Shown one piece after another: positions 29,358-38,376 of a DNA stretch of 64,000 nt. A program made the position numbers and the translations under genes. Position 1 is the stretch's first letter. The number at the start of each line of letters is the position of its first letter. Under the pieces are notes generated by a model. That model did not search any database. It was not told the DNA's origin and was given only the letters and a program-made list of their open reading frames with translations. Source of the stretch: Betaproteobacteria bacterium (GTDB lineage Bacteria; Bdellovibrionota_B; Oligoflexia; Silvanigrellales; Silvanigrellaceae); contig VGHE01000004.1 in the NCBI GenBank assembly GCA_016868315.1, positions 124,001 to 188,000 of the forward strand, in the 5' to 3' direction.

Positions 29358-30773
29358 TCAGGTGGTCTCCAGTTTGTCTTGCGCTGCAAGAGTGCGGCAG
29401 ACGACCTCACTTGTGTCGGGCAGTGAACCAAACAACTCCTGGGCATTTTCGAGTGTCTTTTGAAGGTTTTGACTCCAGCCCAGATCCTCTTCTCCCAGCT
29501 TCTTCACGCTACTCCACCGTAACAGAAATTGAAACAATTCATTTGGATTTGCAAAACCGATGGCAGCCTTGCGATCGAGGACAAGGCGTGCTTCTGGTGC
29601 TCGCTCAAATTGGTCTCCATAGAGCGTAAGAATCGGGTATGCTACAGGTTCGAGCACGTTATGGAGTTGTCCATCAAAGCCCCCACCGATGATGGCGAGA
29701 TCCGCATAGCGGTAAGCCTCTGCTAAATAGCCAAACCCATCAAGAATCAAGACGCGCTTGGAATCGCCACCATGGGCAAGTGTGTGGAGTGTTTCTCGAG
29801 TCTCGCCACTCAGGAGCACAATCTTGGCTCCTGTTTTCTGCAGCCTGCTCTGTAGCTGGCGAACACTGTGTTCATCGACCTCTGCCGGAGCCACAATGAC
29901 CAAGTCATTATCCAGAAATTGATTCAAGCAAAGTTCAAGAGTGCGGAGCTCTTCCTCGTGTGGAGAGCCAAACACGATAACCCTTTCGAACGAGCGTTGC
30001 GCGGATGAGTTGAAGAGGGTTGAGAGCTTTTTCAAAGCAGAGTTCAGGTTGTCATTTTTGGCCTGAGATGCGCGTTCTTTGGCGCGCAACCATTTCGCGT
30101 CACCGGCAACATGCAGTTTCTCAGGGGTAACATTGAGAGAGATAAGCTCCTGTCTGTCTTTTCCCGACACCAGAAAAATGAGATCGGTGCATTCAAACCA
30201 AAAGCAGCGCAGCCTCTTCTGCAGGAATGAGGGCAGCGGCGAGCGTGCTTTGTTTAGGGTGGCAGCAAGTACAGCAACGGGTGTTTGGGCTTTCTCTGCC
30301 GCGAACATCAGCGCCGGCCAGAAGTCATAGCGCACAAGGAGAATCCTGCGGATCTTTAGATCTTTGATGATCATGGAGTAGGCGAACCCATCTTCCGCAG
30401 GAAGACTCGTTGCAGCGAGAAGGCCAGGACAGTTTTTGACGAAACTCCGCGCGCTTGGTGAAAAGTAGGTTAAAAAGAAAAAAATTTGATGCTGTTCATG
30501 CAGTGCGCGGAGCACGGGGATAGCCTGTTCGAGCTCGCCCGCGCTGGCAACATGAATCCAATAGATATTTGGAATTGAACTCGATTGCGCAGCAGACATG
30601 TTGTGCAAGACCTGCCCGGCTTCTGAGACTTTTAAGCGAAGAAATGCTTGTCGCCGTTCGTGTAAAAAGATCTTTGTTTTTTCCGAGGACAACCACCCTG
30701 CAGGTGTGTAGCTGAAGGCACGCAGTGGAAGGTGTAAAATTGAACTGAAAAAGGCCAGCAGACGCAAAATCAT
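29358..30773 (-). CDS. waaA: 3-deoxy-D-manno-octulosonic acid transferase
   Basis: Transfers KDO from CMP-KDO to lipid A precursor at the inner membrane. A short N-terminal hydrophobic stretch anchors the protein. The conserved catalytic Glu lies in HVASAGE. The C-terminal CMP-binding half shows VIVFGSPHEEE, VIVAPAEVDEH and GGGFDGQLHNVLEP. At 471 residues it is somewhat longer than E. coli KdtA. Its ATG overlaps the citrate synthase stop (ATGA), so the two are coupled, although no functional link is known. It is direct evidence for lipopolysaccharide. Confidence 0.9.
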   Translation of the reverse strand: MILRLLAFFSSILHLPLRAFSYTPAGWLSSEKTKIFLHERRQAFLRLKVSEAGQVLHNMSAAQSSSIPNIYWIHVASAGELEQAIPVLRALHEQHQIFFFLTYFSPSARSFVKNCPGLLAATSLPAEDGFAYSMIIKDLKIRRILLVRYDFWPALMFAAEKAQTPVAVLAATLNKARSPLPSFLQKRLRCFWFECTDLIFLVSGKDRQELISLNVTPEKLHVAGDAKWLRAKERASQAKNDNLNSALKKLSTLFNSSAQRSFERVIVFGSPHEEELRTLELCLNQFLDNDLVIVAPAEVDEHSVRQLQSRLQKTGAKIVLLSGETRETLHTLAHGGDSKRVLILDGFGYLAEAYRYADLAIIGGGFDGQLHNVLEPVAYPILTLYGDQFERAPEARLVLDRKAAIGFANPNELFQFLLRWSSVKKLGEEDLGWSQNLQKTLENAQELFGSLPDTSEVVCRTLAAQDKLETT

Positions 30774-31936
30774 GGATTTCGATCTTTGAGGGATGCGAAT
30801 TTCAAATCAACAGGCCCCGTGTAAAGCGAAAGTGGACGGTACAAGCGGTTGTTTTGGCGCAGTTCGAGAATATGCGCACACCAACCTACGATACGCGCTG
30901 CAGCGAAGATCGCAGGAAAAAGAATAGGCTGAATTCCGAGCCTCCGGTAGACAGCGCCGCTCCAGAAGTCAACATTCACGTGAATGGGTTGTTGCCTTGA
31001 TTCGAAGTGAGCGCGTGCACGTTGAGCAACTCGGCTCAGAATTTTAAGATCTTTCGGGTCTCTCTCTCCTTGAGTCATCTCTTCGAGAAGATCCTCGAAA
31101 ACGACTGCGCGGGGATCTGTTTGTTTGTAAACACGGTGTCCCATGCCCATGACTTTTCCACCCTGTGCGAACAGATGGTCGAGATAGGCGTCGACGTCTC
31201 CCCAATCTTCAATTTCATCGAGCATCTCCACCACAAGTTCGCTCGCACCTCCGTGGAGTGGTCCACTGAGCGCCCCAACAGCTGCACTTGTCGCCGCATA
31301 GATGTTGGTGAGTGTTGAGGCGACAGCGCGCGCGGTGAAGGTTGAGGAATTGAAACCATGATCCATCTGAAGGATGAGGGCGATTTCCATGGCGTGTGCA
31401 TCTTTGGGATCGGGAACGCGGCCGGAGAGCATGTAAAGAAAATTTTCAGCATGACTCAGGTCATCTCGGGCTGAGAGAATGCACGCGCCTTGGTTGAGTC
31501 GGTAGAAGGACGCGAGGATGATGGGTGTTTGGACAATAATGCGCATGGCTAAACCAAGGAGATTTTCTTCCTCGGATGTTTTTTGCGTAGGATCGGTGCA
31601 CCCGAGCGCGGCCAGGGCGGTCTGCAATGCGGATAGCGGTGCCGTTTGACGCGGTAGCTCCTGTAGGATTCGAATAATTTTCTCTGGAGTGTGGGATAAC
31701 TGTCGGAGCTTCCAAGTGAAGGCGAGCAGTTGTTGTTCGGAGGGCAGTTCGCCACACAGAAGCAAATAAGCAATTTCCTCAAAAGTCGCCTTTTTTGCCA
31801 ACTCTTCAATGCGATAGCCGCGGTAATAAAGACGTCCACGTTGGCCATCAACCCAGCTCACGGCAGTGGTGTCCACAACAAGGTCATCCATGCCGCGTCT
31901 GACAGTTTGATTTTGTGCCAATGGGTCTTGTGCCAC
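30770..31936 (-). CDS. gltA: Citrate synthase (citrate/2-methylcitrate synthase family)
   Basis: Condenses oxaloacetate with acetyl-CoA. About 388 residues of the shorter type I form. Catalytic residues are the His in LHGGASE, the His in MGHRVYK and the Asp in VDFWSGAVYRRLG. The YRGYRIEELA motif is at the N terminus. I prefer the GTG at 31936, preceded by GAGGGGG about six bases upstream. The GTG at 32011 would add 25 residues and lacks a binding site. Methylcitrate synthase activity cannot be excluded. It is divergent from accA and shares a short promoter region with it. Confidence 0.9.
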   Translation of the reverse strand: MAQDPLAQNQTVRRGMDDLVVDTTAVSWVDGQRGRLYYRGYRIEELAKKATFEEIAYLLLCGELPSEQQLLAFTWKLRQLSHTPEKIIRILQELPRQTAPLSALQTALAALGCTDPTQKTSEEENLLGLAMRIIVQTPIILASFYRLNQGACILSARDDLSHAENFLYMLSGRVPDPKDAHAMEIALILQMDHGFNSSTFTARAVASTLTNIYAATSAAVGALSGPLHGGASELVVEMLDEIEDWGDVDAYLDHLFAQGGKVMGMGHRVYKQTDPRAVVFEDLLEEMTQGERDPKDLKILSRVAQRARAHFESRQQPIHVNVDFWSGAVYRRLGIQPILFPAIFAAARIVGWCAHILELRQNNRLYRPLSLYTGPVDLKFASLKDRNP

Positions 31937-32031
31937 CCGTACCCCCTCGTTTTTTTGACCGCCCCTCCCTGATTTGTTACCACGTCGACACGGAAACTGA
32001 GAAACAGCCACACGAAAGAGAGGACAGTGTC

Positions 32032-33108
32032 ATGGAGGTTTTACCCCTCGAGCGTCCCTTACTTGAACTCAGCAACCGCATCGCAGAGCTGCGTGCGCAC
32101 GCCCGTCAATCCCAGTTGACGGGAAAGAATGAAAAAGAACTGCAGACCGAAATCCGCACGCTTGAGGAGCAGTTCGAGATTCTCGCGAAGCAAATTTTTG
32201 CGAATTTGACCCCCTATGAGATCACCCAACTGAGCCGGCACCCGCATCGGCCCTACACTCTCGACATCGTCAAGCAGTTATCCGATGACTTCATCGAGCT
32301 TCAGGGCGACAGAAACTTCATGGACGACCCATCCATTGTGGGTGGCTTGGCCACCTTCCGCGGCCACAGGGTGGTTTTTGTCGGGCATCAAAAAGGGCGC
32401 GGCACAAAAGAGAACATGAAACGCAATTTCGGAATGCCGCGGCCAGAAGGATACCGCAAAGCTCTGCGCCTTATGACCCTCGCAGAGCGTTTCAAGCTCC
32501 CCATCATTACGTTTATCGACACCCCTGGTGCATATCCAGGAATTGATGCTGAAGAGCGCGGTCAGAGCGAGGCGATCGCCAAAAATATCATGGTTATGTT
32601 CAAGCTCGGCGTCCCCATCATCTCGGTTGTTGTTGGCGAAGGCGGCAGCGGCGGGGCGTTGGCCATTGGCGTGGGGAACCGCGTTCTAATGCTCCAGTAT
32701 GGAACTTATAGTGTCATTTCTCCCGAGGGCTGTGCATCCATTCTTTGGAAAGATGGCGCACAGGCTGACCGTGCGGCAGCAGCCTTGGGTGTGACAGCAG
32801 AGCATGCGAAGAAATTGGGCGTGGTGGATGAAATCATTCCCGAGCCCTTGGGTGGAGCGCATTGGAAGCCCGCCGAGGCCATTGGCAGGTTGGGCGATGT
32901 GCTGGAAAAACACTTGCTCGAGCTGGGCAAAATGACCTCCGAGCAACTTAAGAAAAACCGGTATCAGAAATTTGCGGCCATGGGTCGGGTGGAGGCCAGA
33001 GAGCCCGTCTCTCCGTTCCGTACCGATGTTGCCCCCGATCCTGCATGGGCTCAATCCTGGGATCAACTCGCAACATCTGCCGCATCCGGAGAATCGATCC
33101 AGCCATGA
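32032..33108 (+). CDS. accA: Acetyl-CoA carboxylase carboxyltransferase subunit alpha
   Basis: One half of the carboxyltransferase that makes malonyl-CoA for fatty-acid synthesis. It shows the N-terminal coiled region, HPHRPYTLDIV, FIELQGDR, DTPGAYPGIDAEERGQSEAIA and GEGGSGGALAIGVGN, all typical of AccA. The ATG at 32032 has GAGAGGA eight bases upstream and gives 358 residues; the frame is open further back but without support. The C terminus extends about 35 residues beyond the usual end. The stop overlaps the cmk start (ATGA). Confidence 0.95.
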   Translation: MEVLPLERPLLELSNRIAELRAHARQSQLTGKNEKELQTEIRTLEEQFEILAKQIFANLTPYEITQLSRHPHRPYTLDIVKQLSDDFIELQGDRNFMDDPSIVGGLATFRGHRVVFVGHQKGRGTKENMKRNFGMPRPEGYRKALRLMTLAERFKLPIITFIDTPGAYPGIDAEERGQSEAIAKNIMVMFKLGVPIISVVVGEGGSGGALAIGVGNRVLMLQYGTYSVISPEGCASILWKDGAQADRAAAALGVTAEHAKKLGVVDEIIPEPLGGAHWKPAEAIGRLGDVLEKHLLELGKMTSEQLKKNRYQKFAAMGRVEAREPVSPFRTDVAPDPAWAQSWDQLATSAASGESIQP

Positions 33109-33824
33109 TCACCACCGTTGCACCTGAGCAGCCTCCGAAGGTCATCACCATCGACGGGCCGGCCGGTTCGGGCAAGAGCACGGTTTCGCGCATGCTGGCT
33201 CACCGTCTGGGTTGGATTTATGTCACCACGGGTGCCATTTATCGGACACTTGCATTGATGCTTTTTGAGGCAGGAACCGGTGTACAGGATCGTGGCTCAA
33301 TTGAACGGTTCGTTGCTTTCCTGTCCGAAAGGTACCGTCAGGATCCGCGTAGTGGCCGCGTTTTTCTTGGTGATCGTGAAATCACCCACGAAATCAGAAC
33401 GCCCTTTGTCTCCGAACAAGCGAGCCTCGTTGCCCAGGACGAGCTTGTGCGCCGTCGCCTTCTTCCAGTGCAACGGAAAGTTGTTTTGGATTGCAATGGG
33501 GCCGTTGTGGACGGTCGTGACATGGGGACAGTTGTATTTCCTGACGCTCCGCTGAAAATATTCCTGACAGCTTCTCCGGAGCAAAGGGCTCAGCGGCGGA
33601 TGGACGAGTTGCGCGCCCAGAACTTGGAGCCGAGCTTGGACGAACTGATCCGTGAAATTCACGAGCGTGATGCGCGTGATTCCAACCGACTGGTTGCGCC
33701 CATGCGTGCTGCAGAGGATGCTGTTCTTTTGGATTCCACCGAGCTTGAACCCAATGCGGTTGTGAAAGCCATTCTGCGGTTGTGTGTTGATCGCGGCTTG
33801 GTGCCTGGTTTGGAGGAATCCTGA
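33105..33824 (+). CDS. cmk: Cytidylate kinase
   Basis: Phosphorylates CMP/dCMP. 239 residues from the ATG at 33105 that overlaps the accA stop. The P loop is DGPAGSGKSTVSRML. The CMP-binding insert and DGRDMGTVVFPDAPLKIFLTAS are conserved. The lid region has RRMDELRAQ and IHERDARDSNR. The upstream in-frame part from 33045 lies within accA and is rejected. It is probably co-transcribed with accA. Confidence 0.94.
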   Translation: MITTVAPEQPPKVITIDGPAGSGKSTVSRMLAHRLGWIYVTTGAIYRTLALMLFEAGTGVQDRGSIERFVAFLSERYRQDPRSGRVFLGDREITHEIRTPFVSEQASLVAQDELVRRRLLPVQRKVVLDCNGAVVDGRDMGTVVFPDAPLKIFLTASPEQRAQRRMDELRAQNLEPSLDELIREIHERDARDSNRLVAPMRAAEDAVLLDSTELEPNAVVKAILRLCVDRGLVPGLEES

Positions 33825-33861
33825 GCGACTTAACTTCTGCAAGGAAGAGTGAGGAACAGCG

Positions 33862-34629
33862 ATGGGTGACCAAACCAATCTTGACTCGATGAACTGGCTT
33901 TCTGTTCTGACCAATGGCGGTCCGGTGGGGATTGCAATTTTAATCCTCCTTGTGCTTCTCTCCGTTGCAACCTGGGCAGTGATTTTTGAACGTTGGCGAG
34001 CACTGCGTCATCTTCAAATCATGTCGGATGATTTCATGCAGGAGTTCTGGGACTCGAAGAGCCTTTCTGACCTCAATGGTAAGTTGAAAGATCTCGACTA
34101 CAGCCCTGCGCGAGAAGTTTTCCGCTCCGGTTACAATGAAATGGTGCGCGTTCTGCAGGTGCGTGAGAAGCGAGGCTTGTCTTCAACGGCTCCTGTTTCC
34201 ATCGATACTGTGCGTCGTGCATTAGGCAAGGCTCGTCAGCTGGAGGAGGTTCAGCTCTCGCGCAACATGACTTTTCTCGCCGTGTCTGCCTCTGCCTGCC
34301 CATTTATCGGCTTGTTCGGAACGGTGGTAGGAATCATTCGTGCATTTCATGACATCGGCGCGACCGGCTCGTCGAGTCTCGCTGCTGTTGCTCCGGGTAT
34401 CTCCGAGGCTCTGATTGCCACGGCTCTGGGTCTTGCGGCTGCTATTCCCGCGGTGATCGCCTTCAACTTTTTTAACGGCAAGGCTCGTCAACACGTGCTC
34501 ATTCTGGAAGGTTTTTCCACAGACTTCCTCAATATTCTTGAAAGACACTTCAATCTGGGACGCACAGGTGATTCCCTCGCATCCCAGACCGCCAACGGTT
34601 CAGCTCTGAATTCAATCGCAGAATCGTGA
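33862..34629 (+). CDS. tolQ: TolQ (MotA/TolQ/ExbB family proton-channel protein)
   Basis: Inner-membrane motor subunit of the Tol system that constricts the outer membrane at division. Three membrane spans are visible: GGPVGIAILILLVLLSVATW near residue 20, then NMTFLAVSASACPFIGLFGTVVGII, and ISEALIATALGLAAAIPAVIAFN, with the family GLFGTVVGI motif. TolQ is chosen over ExbB because tolR, a TolA-like gene and tolB follow. GAGGAAC precedes the ATG. Confidence 0.92.
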   Translation: MGDQTNLDSMNWLSVLTNGGPVGIAILILLVLLSVATWAVIFERWRALRHLQIMSDDFMQEFWDSKSLSDLNGKLKDLDYSPAREVFRSGYNEMVRVLQVREKRGLSSTAPVSIDTVRRALGKARQLEEVQLSRNMTFLAVSASACPFIGLFGTVVGIIRAFHDIGATGSSSLAAVAPGISEALIATALGLAAAIPAVIAFNFFNGKARQHVLILEGFSTDFLNILERHFNLGRTGDSLASQTANGSALNSIAES

Positions 34630-34663
34630 TCATTTCGCAGCAGACGAAAGTGAGGAAGGTCGC

Positions 34664-35116
34664 ATGGGAATGAAAGCCGGTGACGGTGAAGGTGGGGACA
34701 GCCAATTCGCGCGTGCGTCCATGTTGGCTGACATCAACATCACCCCGTTTGTAGATGTTATGCTTGTTTTGCTTATCATCTTTATGGTGACTGCACCGTT
34801 CGCAGTCTCGGGGGTTGACATTCAGCTACCCCGTTCGAGAGCCAAAACGTTGAGTCTTGGAAACGATCCTGTGGTGGTCTCCGTTTCAACACAGGGCGAG
34901 TTTTTTCTGGGTAAAAAAGCTGTGCGACGCGATGAACTGGTTGGAAAAATCCAGACTGCGATTGCCGGACAGGAATTGCCCACGGTGTTCATCCGCGCTG
35001 ATCGTGATGTCGTTTACGCCAAGGTGATGGAAGCCATGGCAGCTGCGCAAACTGCAGGCGCTAAGAAAATCGGAATGATGGGCGAGAGTTCCGGCGCGGA
35101 GGCGAAGGCAAACTGA
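34664..35116 (+). CDS. tolR: TolR (ExbD/TolR family)
   Basis: Partner of TolQ, 150 residues. There is one N-terminal membrane helix with the proton-path Asp (NITPFVDVMLVLLIIFMVTAP), then a periplasmic domain (VDIQLPRSRAKTL, VFIRADRDVVYAKVMEAM). GAGGAAGG precedes the ATG. It lies 34 bases after tolQ and three bases before the TolA-like gene. Confidence 0.93.
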   Translation: MGMKAGDGEGGDSQFARASMLADINITPFVDVMLVLLIIFMVTAPFAVSGVDIQLPRSRAKTLSLGNDPVVVSVSTQGEFFLGKKAVRRDELVGKIQTAIAGQELPTVFIRADRDVVYAKVMEAMAAAQTAGAKKIGMMGESSGAEAKAN

Positions 35117-35119
35117 CGT

Positions 35120-36328
35120 ATGGAAAACACTGCGCAGGAAAACATTTCAACGCTGTTCAGGGTGCCAGATGTCGATGGCGACGTCATGATATGGATGCTT
35201 CAGAACCAGACCAAATCCGCGCTCAGGGAGCCAGAGTTTGCTCAGTCAACGCAGAGTGTTGAACTGATCGTGCGCGAGCCCGATCTCGACATACCTTTTT
35301 CTGCACGTTTTATGCTCGATGCCGAACCGCGTATCGATGAGCAAGCGTTCTCAGCACGACTGCGCGTGGACACCCTCGATGACGAAGGCATAGGTCCCTG
35401 GCCACTTGGCTTTTCAATCTTATGGCACGCTGTGCTCGTGGGTTTGATTTTTGGTTTTGTGCAGTTTTCGTCTGAGGTCATCAGCCCATTCGAAAAATCT
35501 GTATCCGAGCCGATTGAGGTGAGTCTTGGATTTACGTTGGAATCAACTCAAGCACTGCCCGAGGGCAAGACAGCCGAGAAATTGGTCGACACCGCGGCCA
35601 CCAAAACAGAGCAGCAGTTGCCGCAATTGCCCAAGCTCTTGAGTGTAGACGCCGCAACGCCCCCACCCGTCGATACATCGATGGCATTGCCAGGAGCAGC
35701 AGCGGTCGCGACCCCTCAGCCAACGTCCGCGCCAACGGCGACGCCGACTCCCAAGGTTGTCGCCACACCGTCGCCCACTCCGGCTCCGGTGGTTCAGCAG
35801 CAGCCTGATCCTGCTGCAACCAAAAAGTTAAAGCTTGAGGAGCTTGCCAAGCGCCTTGAAAAAGAACAGCGCGCGGTTGGTGCAAAGGAAAAGGCTGGTA
35901 CTCAAAAGGGAGCAGTCAACAACGATTTATTCAAACGACCCAAGGACATTCCCATTTCTCCTTTGGGCAAAGACATTCCGAAGGCTCCCAGCGTTCTTGG
36001 ACAGACTGGAACTTTGACAGGGAAAGTTGGCGCCCAGGTAAAGAATGAATATGCACAGGCTGCTGCTTTGCATATGAAAAAGAACTGGAGCTTGCCTGAT
36101 GTGCTGTCATTTGAGTCGCAGCTCGAGGTTGTGCTCGGCTTCGACATCAATACTTCTGGGCAAATTATGGGTAGAATCCGTGTTGTGCGGGGAAGCGGCA
36201 ATGCTCGCTTTGATGAGGAAGCCATGCGGGCACTCGAGGCTGCTGGCCCGTTTCCCGATCTTCCCAGAGAGATGGGAACGAAGCTTTCGATGCGCATGAA
36301 ATTTTCTCCACAGAGCATCAACTTTTAG
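35120..36328 (+). CDS. tolA: TolA/TonB-like protein with an N-terminal cytoplasmic domain
   Basis: A 402-residue protein with the gene position of TolA. The C-terminal about 95 residues (YAQAAALHMKKNWSLP...LEVVLGFDINTSGQIMGRIRV...FDEEAMRALEAAGPFPDLP) form a TolA/TonB C-terminal domain. The middle is a Pro/Thr/Ala-rich and Lys/Glu helical spacer across the periplasm. The single membrane helix (GFSILWHAVLVGLIFGFVQF) begins only at about residue 95. TolA normally starts with a short cytoplasmic tail, so the first about 90 acidic residues (ELIVREPDLDIPFSARF and similar) form an extra cytoplasmic domain that I do not recognise. Confidence 0.85.
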   Translation: MENTAQENISTLFRVPDVDGDVMIWMLQNQTKSALREPEFAQSTQSVELIVREPDLDIPFSARFMLDAEPRIDEQAFSARLRVDTLDDEGIGPWPLGFSILWHAVLVGLIFGFVQFSSEVISPFEKSVSEPIEVSLGFTLESTQALPEGKTAEKLVDTAATKTEQQLPQLPKLLSVDAATPPPVDTSMALPGAAAVATPQPTSAPTATPTPKVVATPSPTPAPVVQQQPDPAATKKLKLEELAKRLEKEQRAVGAKEKAGTQKGAVNNDLFKRPKDIPISPLGKDIPKAPSVLGQTGTLTGKVGAQVKNEYAQAAALHMKKNWSLPDVLSFESQLEVVLGFDINTSGQIMGRIRVVRGSGNARFDEEAMRALEAAGPFPDLPREMGTKLSMRMKFSPQSINF

Positions 36329-36337
36329 GGATGTCGT

Positions 36338-37750
36338 ATGAGAAGAATTGCTGAACTCAAGTTTAAGACCCTGTGGCTCAGCGTGTGCCTGGCTGCCTTG
36401 GGTATTTCGTTCCCGGTGTTCAGCAGCCAACCTCCCGCAGCCAGCCCTGCCCCAACGGATACGGAGTTGTTCATTGACGTTGGGCGCGCTGGAGTGCGCA
36501 AACTTAAAATGGCAATACCCGTTTTCGGTGCGGAACCGGGTGCAGTTGTTTCGGAGTCCGACAAAGAATTTGCGGCCGACAGACTCTCTGAGATCTTTGC
36601 CTTCACAAATTCTTTTGAGTTTGTGCCGGCGTCGAGTTTCATTGCCAAAGGCAGCATAGCTTCTAAACCGATTCAATACGACGAGTGGACTCCCATTCAG
36701 ACAGAGGCGGTGATTTTCGGGAAGTTTATTCCAGGCTCAAGCGCTGGAAAATATACGCTCGACCTGCGGTTTTACGACATTAAACGCAGACAGCAGTTGC
36801 ACGGCGTCAGGTATTCAGATTTTGAAGTCGGTGATCTCGAAAGAGTCTTGCGCCGATTCGCCGACAAGTGCATCGAGAAGCTCACCAAAGAGAAGGGGAT
36901 TTTTTCAACAAAGCTGGCGTTTGCGGGTGCACGCAAGTCGGGTGAATTGAGACAAATCTATATCGCTAATTTCGATGGTTCTGGTTTGCGTCAAATCACA
37001 AACAACGGCTCGATCAACATGAGTCCATCGTGGTCTCCCGATGGTACGAAGATCACCTACACATCCTTCCGCGAAGGCAAAGCGGATATTTATGTGTACA
37101 ATCTATTGACCCAAAAAACAGCGAAGTTGACCACTGGATTTGGGAACAACTCAGGTGCAAATTGGCATCCAGACGGCCGAAAAATCGCATTTTCGGGAAG
37201 CCACTCGGGTTTGACGAGTATCTTCACAGTAAATTCTTTTGACGGCAGCGAGCGAAAAAGTTTCATTGCCGGAAGTGGATTAGAGGTTGAGCCCGCATAT
37301 GCTCCTGATGGTCAGAAAGTGGCTTTCGTGAGTGGTCGGTTCGGGAATCCTCATCTGTTTATCCGTGATCTGAGAAGCAACGCCGATACCCGAATCACCT
37401 ATGCGGGATGGTACAATTCATCTCCATCGTGGCGTCGCGATGGCCGCAAACTTGCTTTTGCAGGATACGATCGTGATATTGATCGTTACGATATTTTCAC
37501 TGTGAATCCGGATGGCCGGCAAATGGAGCGTCTGACTTTGGATCAGGGTGATAATGAGAAACCATCGTGGTCGCCGGATGGTCGCTACCTTGTGTTTCAG
37601 TCGAACCGGCTGCAGAAGGGTCGTGGTAAGGCCAATAACTACAAGCTCTACATCATGACCCGCGATGGTGGGAACGTAAAGCAGCTCAATATTCCCCTGC
37701 ATGATGTTGTCATGCCCGTTTGGAGTCCGTACCTCGACTCCGTGGATTGA
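36338..37750 (+). CDS. tolB: TolB periplasmic beta-propeller protein
   Basis: A 470-residue periplasmic component of the Tol-Pal system. The N-terminal signal sequence (LKFKTLWLSVCLAALGISFPVFS) is followed by the TolB N domain and a six-bladed propeller built from SPSWSPDG-type WD40-like repeats (MSPSWSPDG, NWHPDGRKIAFSG, PAYAPDGQKVAF, SPSWRRDGRKLAF, KPSWSPDGRYLVF). AGGGATG lies before the ATG. No pal or cpoB gene follows; an adenosyltransferase gene takes that place. Confidence 0.94.
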   Translation: MRRIAELKFKTLWLSVCLAALGISFPVFSSQPPAASPAPTDTELFIDVGRAGVRKLKMAIPVFGAEPGAVVSESDKEFAADRLSEIFAFTNSFEFVPASSFIAKGSIASKPIQYDEWTPIQTEAVIFGKFIPGSSAGKYTLDLRFYDIKRRQQLHGVRYSDFEVGDLERVLRRFADKCIEKLTKEKGIFSTKLAFAGARKSGELRQIYIANFDGSGLRQITNNGSINMSPSWSPDGTKITYTSFREGKADIYVYNLLTQKTAKLTTGFGNNSGANWHPDGRKIAFSGSHSGLTSIFTVNSFDGSERKSFIAGSGLEVEPAYAPDGQKVAFVSGRFGNPHLFIRDLRSNADTRITYAGWYNSSPSWRRDGRKLAFAGYDRDIDRYDIFTVNPDGRQMERLTLDQGDNEKPSWSPDGRYLVFQSNRLQKGRGKANNYKLYIMTRDGGNVKQLNIPLHDVVMPVWSPYLDSVD

Positions 37751-37758
37751 GGATTCAA

Positions 37759-38376
37759 ATGCGCATTACTCGCGTTTATACAAAGACAGGCGACAAGGGT
37801 ACAACCAGCCTCGCTGACGGCTCGCGCGTCTCCAAAACTGATATGCGGCTGGAAACGTATGGCACCGTGGATGAATTGAATGCGCTCGTCGGCCTGTGTC
37901 GTGCTTCTCTGGGTGAAATGCCCAAGCTACCTGCTTCGACGCGCAACTCCCTCGATGAGTGGCTAGAGCGTATTCAAAACGACTTATTCAACCTCGGTGG
38001 CGACCTAGCCACACCGATTGCCTCGCGCTGGGAATCGATGGTTGTTGTGGGTGAGCCCGAGACCACTCACCTCGAGCAGATGATTGATTTAATGCAGCGC
38101 GACCTGCCGCCACTGAGCGAATTTGTTTTGCCGGGTGGGACTCGATTGAATGCTGAATTGCATCAGGCACGCACTGTGTGCAGACGAGCAGAAAGAATCG
38201 CTGTTCAATTGCAGGATCAGGCAGAAATTAATCCTCAGGCCGTGCCGTTTTTGAATCGGCTCTCGGATTTCTTTTTCGTGGCATCGCGGTGGATTCAGTT
38301 CGCTGTTGGTGCTCCCGAAACCACGTGGAAGAAATCAGGTGGTTTGCGCGACCTTAAACTGCCTCCGTCCACCTGA
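37759..38376 (+). CDS. Cob(I)alamin adenosyltransferase, PduO type
   Basis: Adenosylates cob(I)alamin with ATP to give coenzyme B12. The 205-residue protein shows the ATP-binding N terminus TRVYTKTGDKGTTSLADGSRV, then YGTVDELNALVGL and the signature RRAERIAV, and the C-terminal LNRLSDFFFVASRW. The ATG at 37759 has GAGGA about five bases upstream; the upstream frame overlaps tolB. Its last 23 bases overlap the convergent FAH gene. cobS at 60.2 kb is the only other corrinoid gene in the window. Confidence 0.92.
   Translation: MRITRVYTKTGDKGTTSLADGSRVSKTDMRLETYGTVDELNALVGLCRASLGEMPKLPASTRNSLDEWLERIQNDLFNLGGDLATPIASRWESMVVVGEPETTHLEQMIDLMQRDLPPLSEFVLPGGTRLNAELHQARTVCRRAERIAVQLQDQAEINPQAVPFLNRLSDFFFVASRWIQFAVGAPETTWKKSGGLRDLKLPPST

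Noticed and set aside
37700-37758. Cobalamin riboswitch upstream of the adenosyltransferase gene
   Set aside because: The gene starts nine bases after the tolB stop, so there is no room for a riboswitch. None is visible before cobS either.
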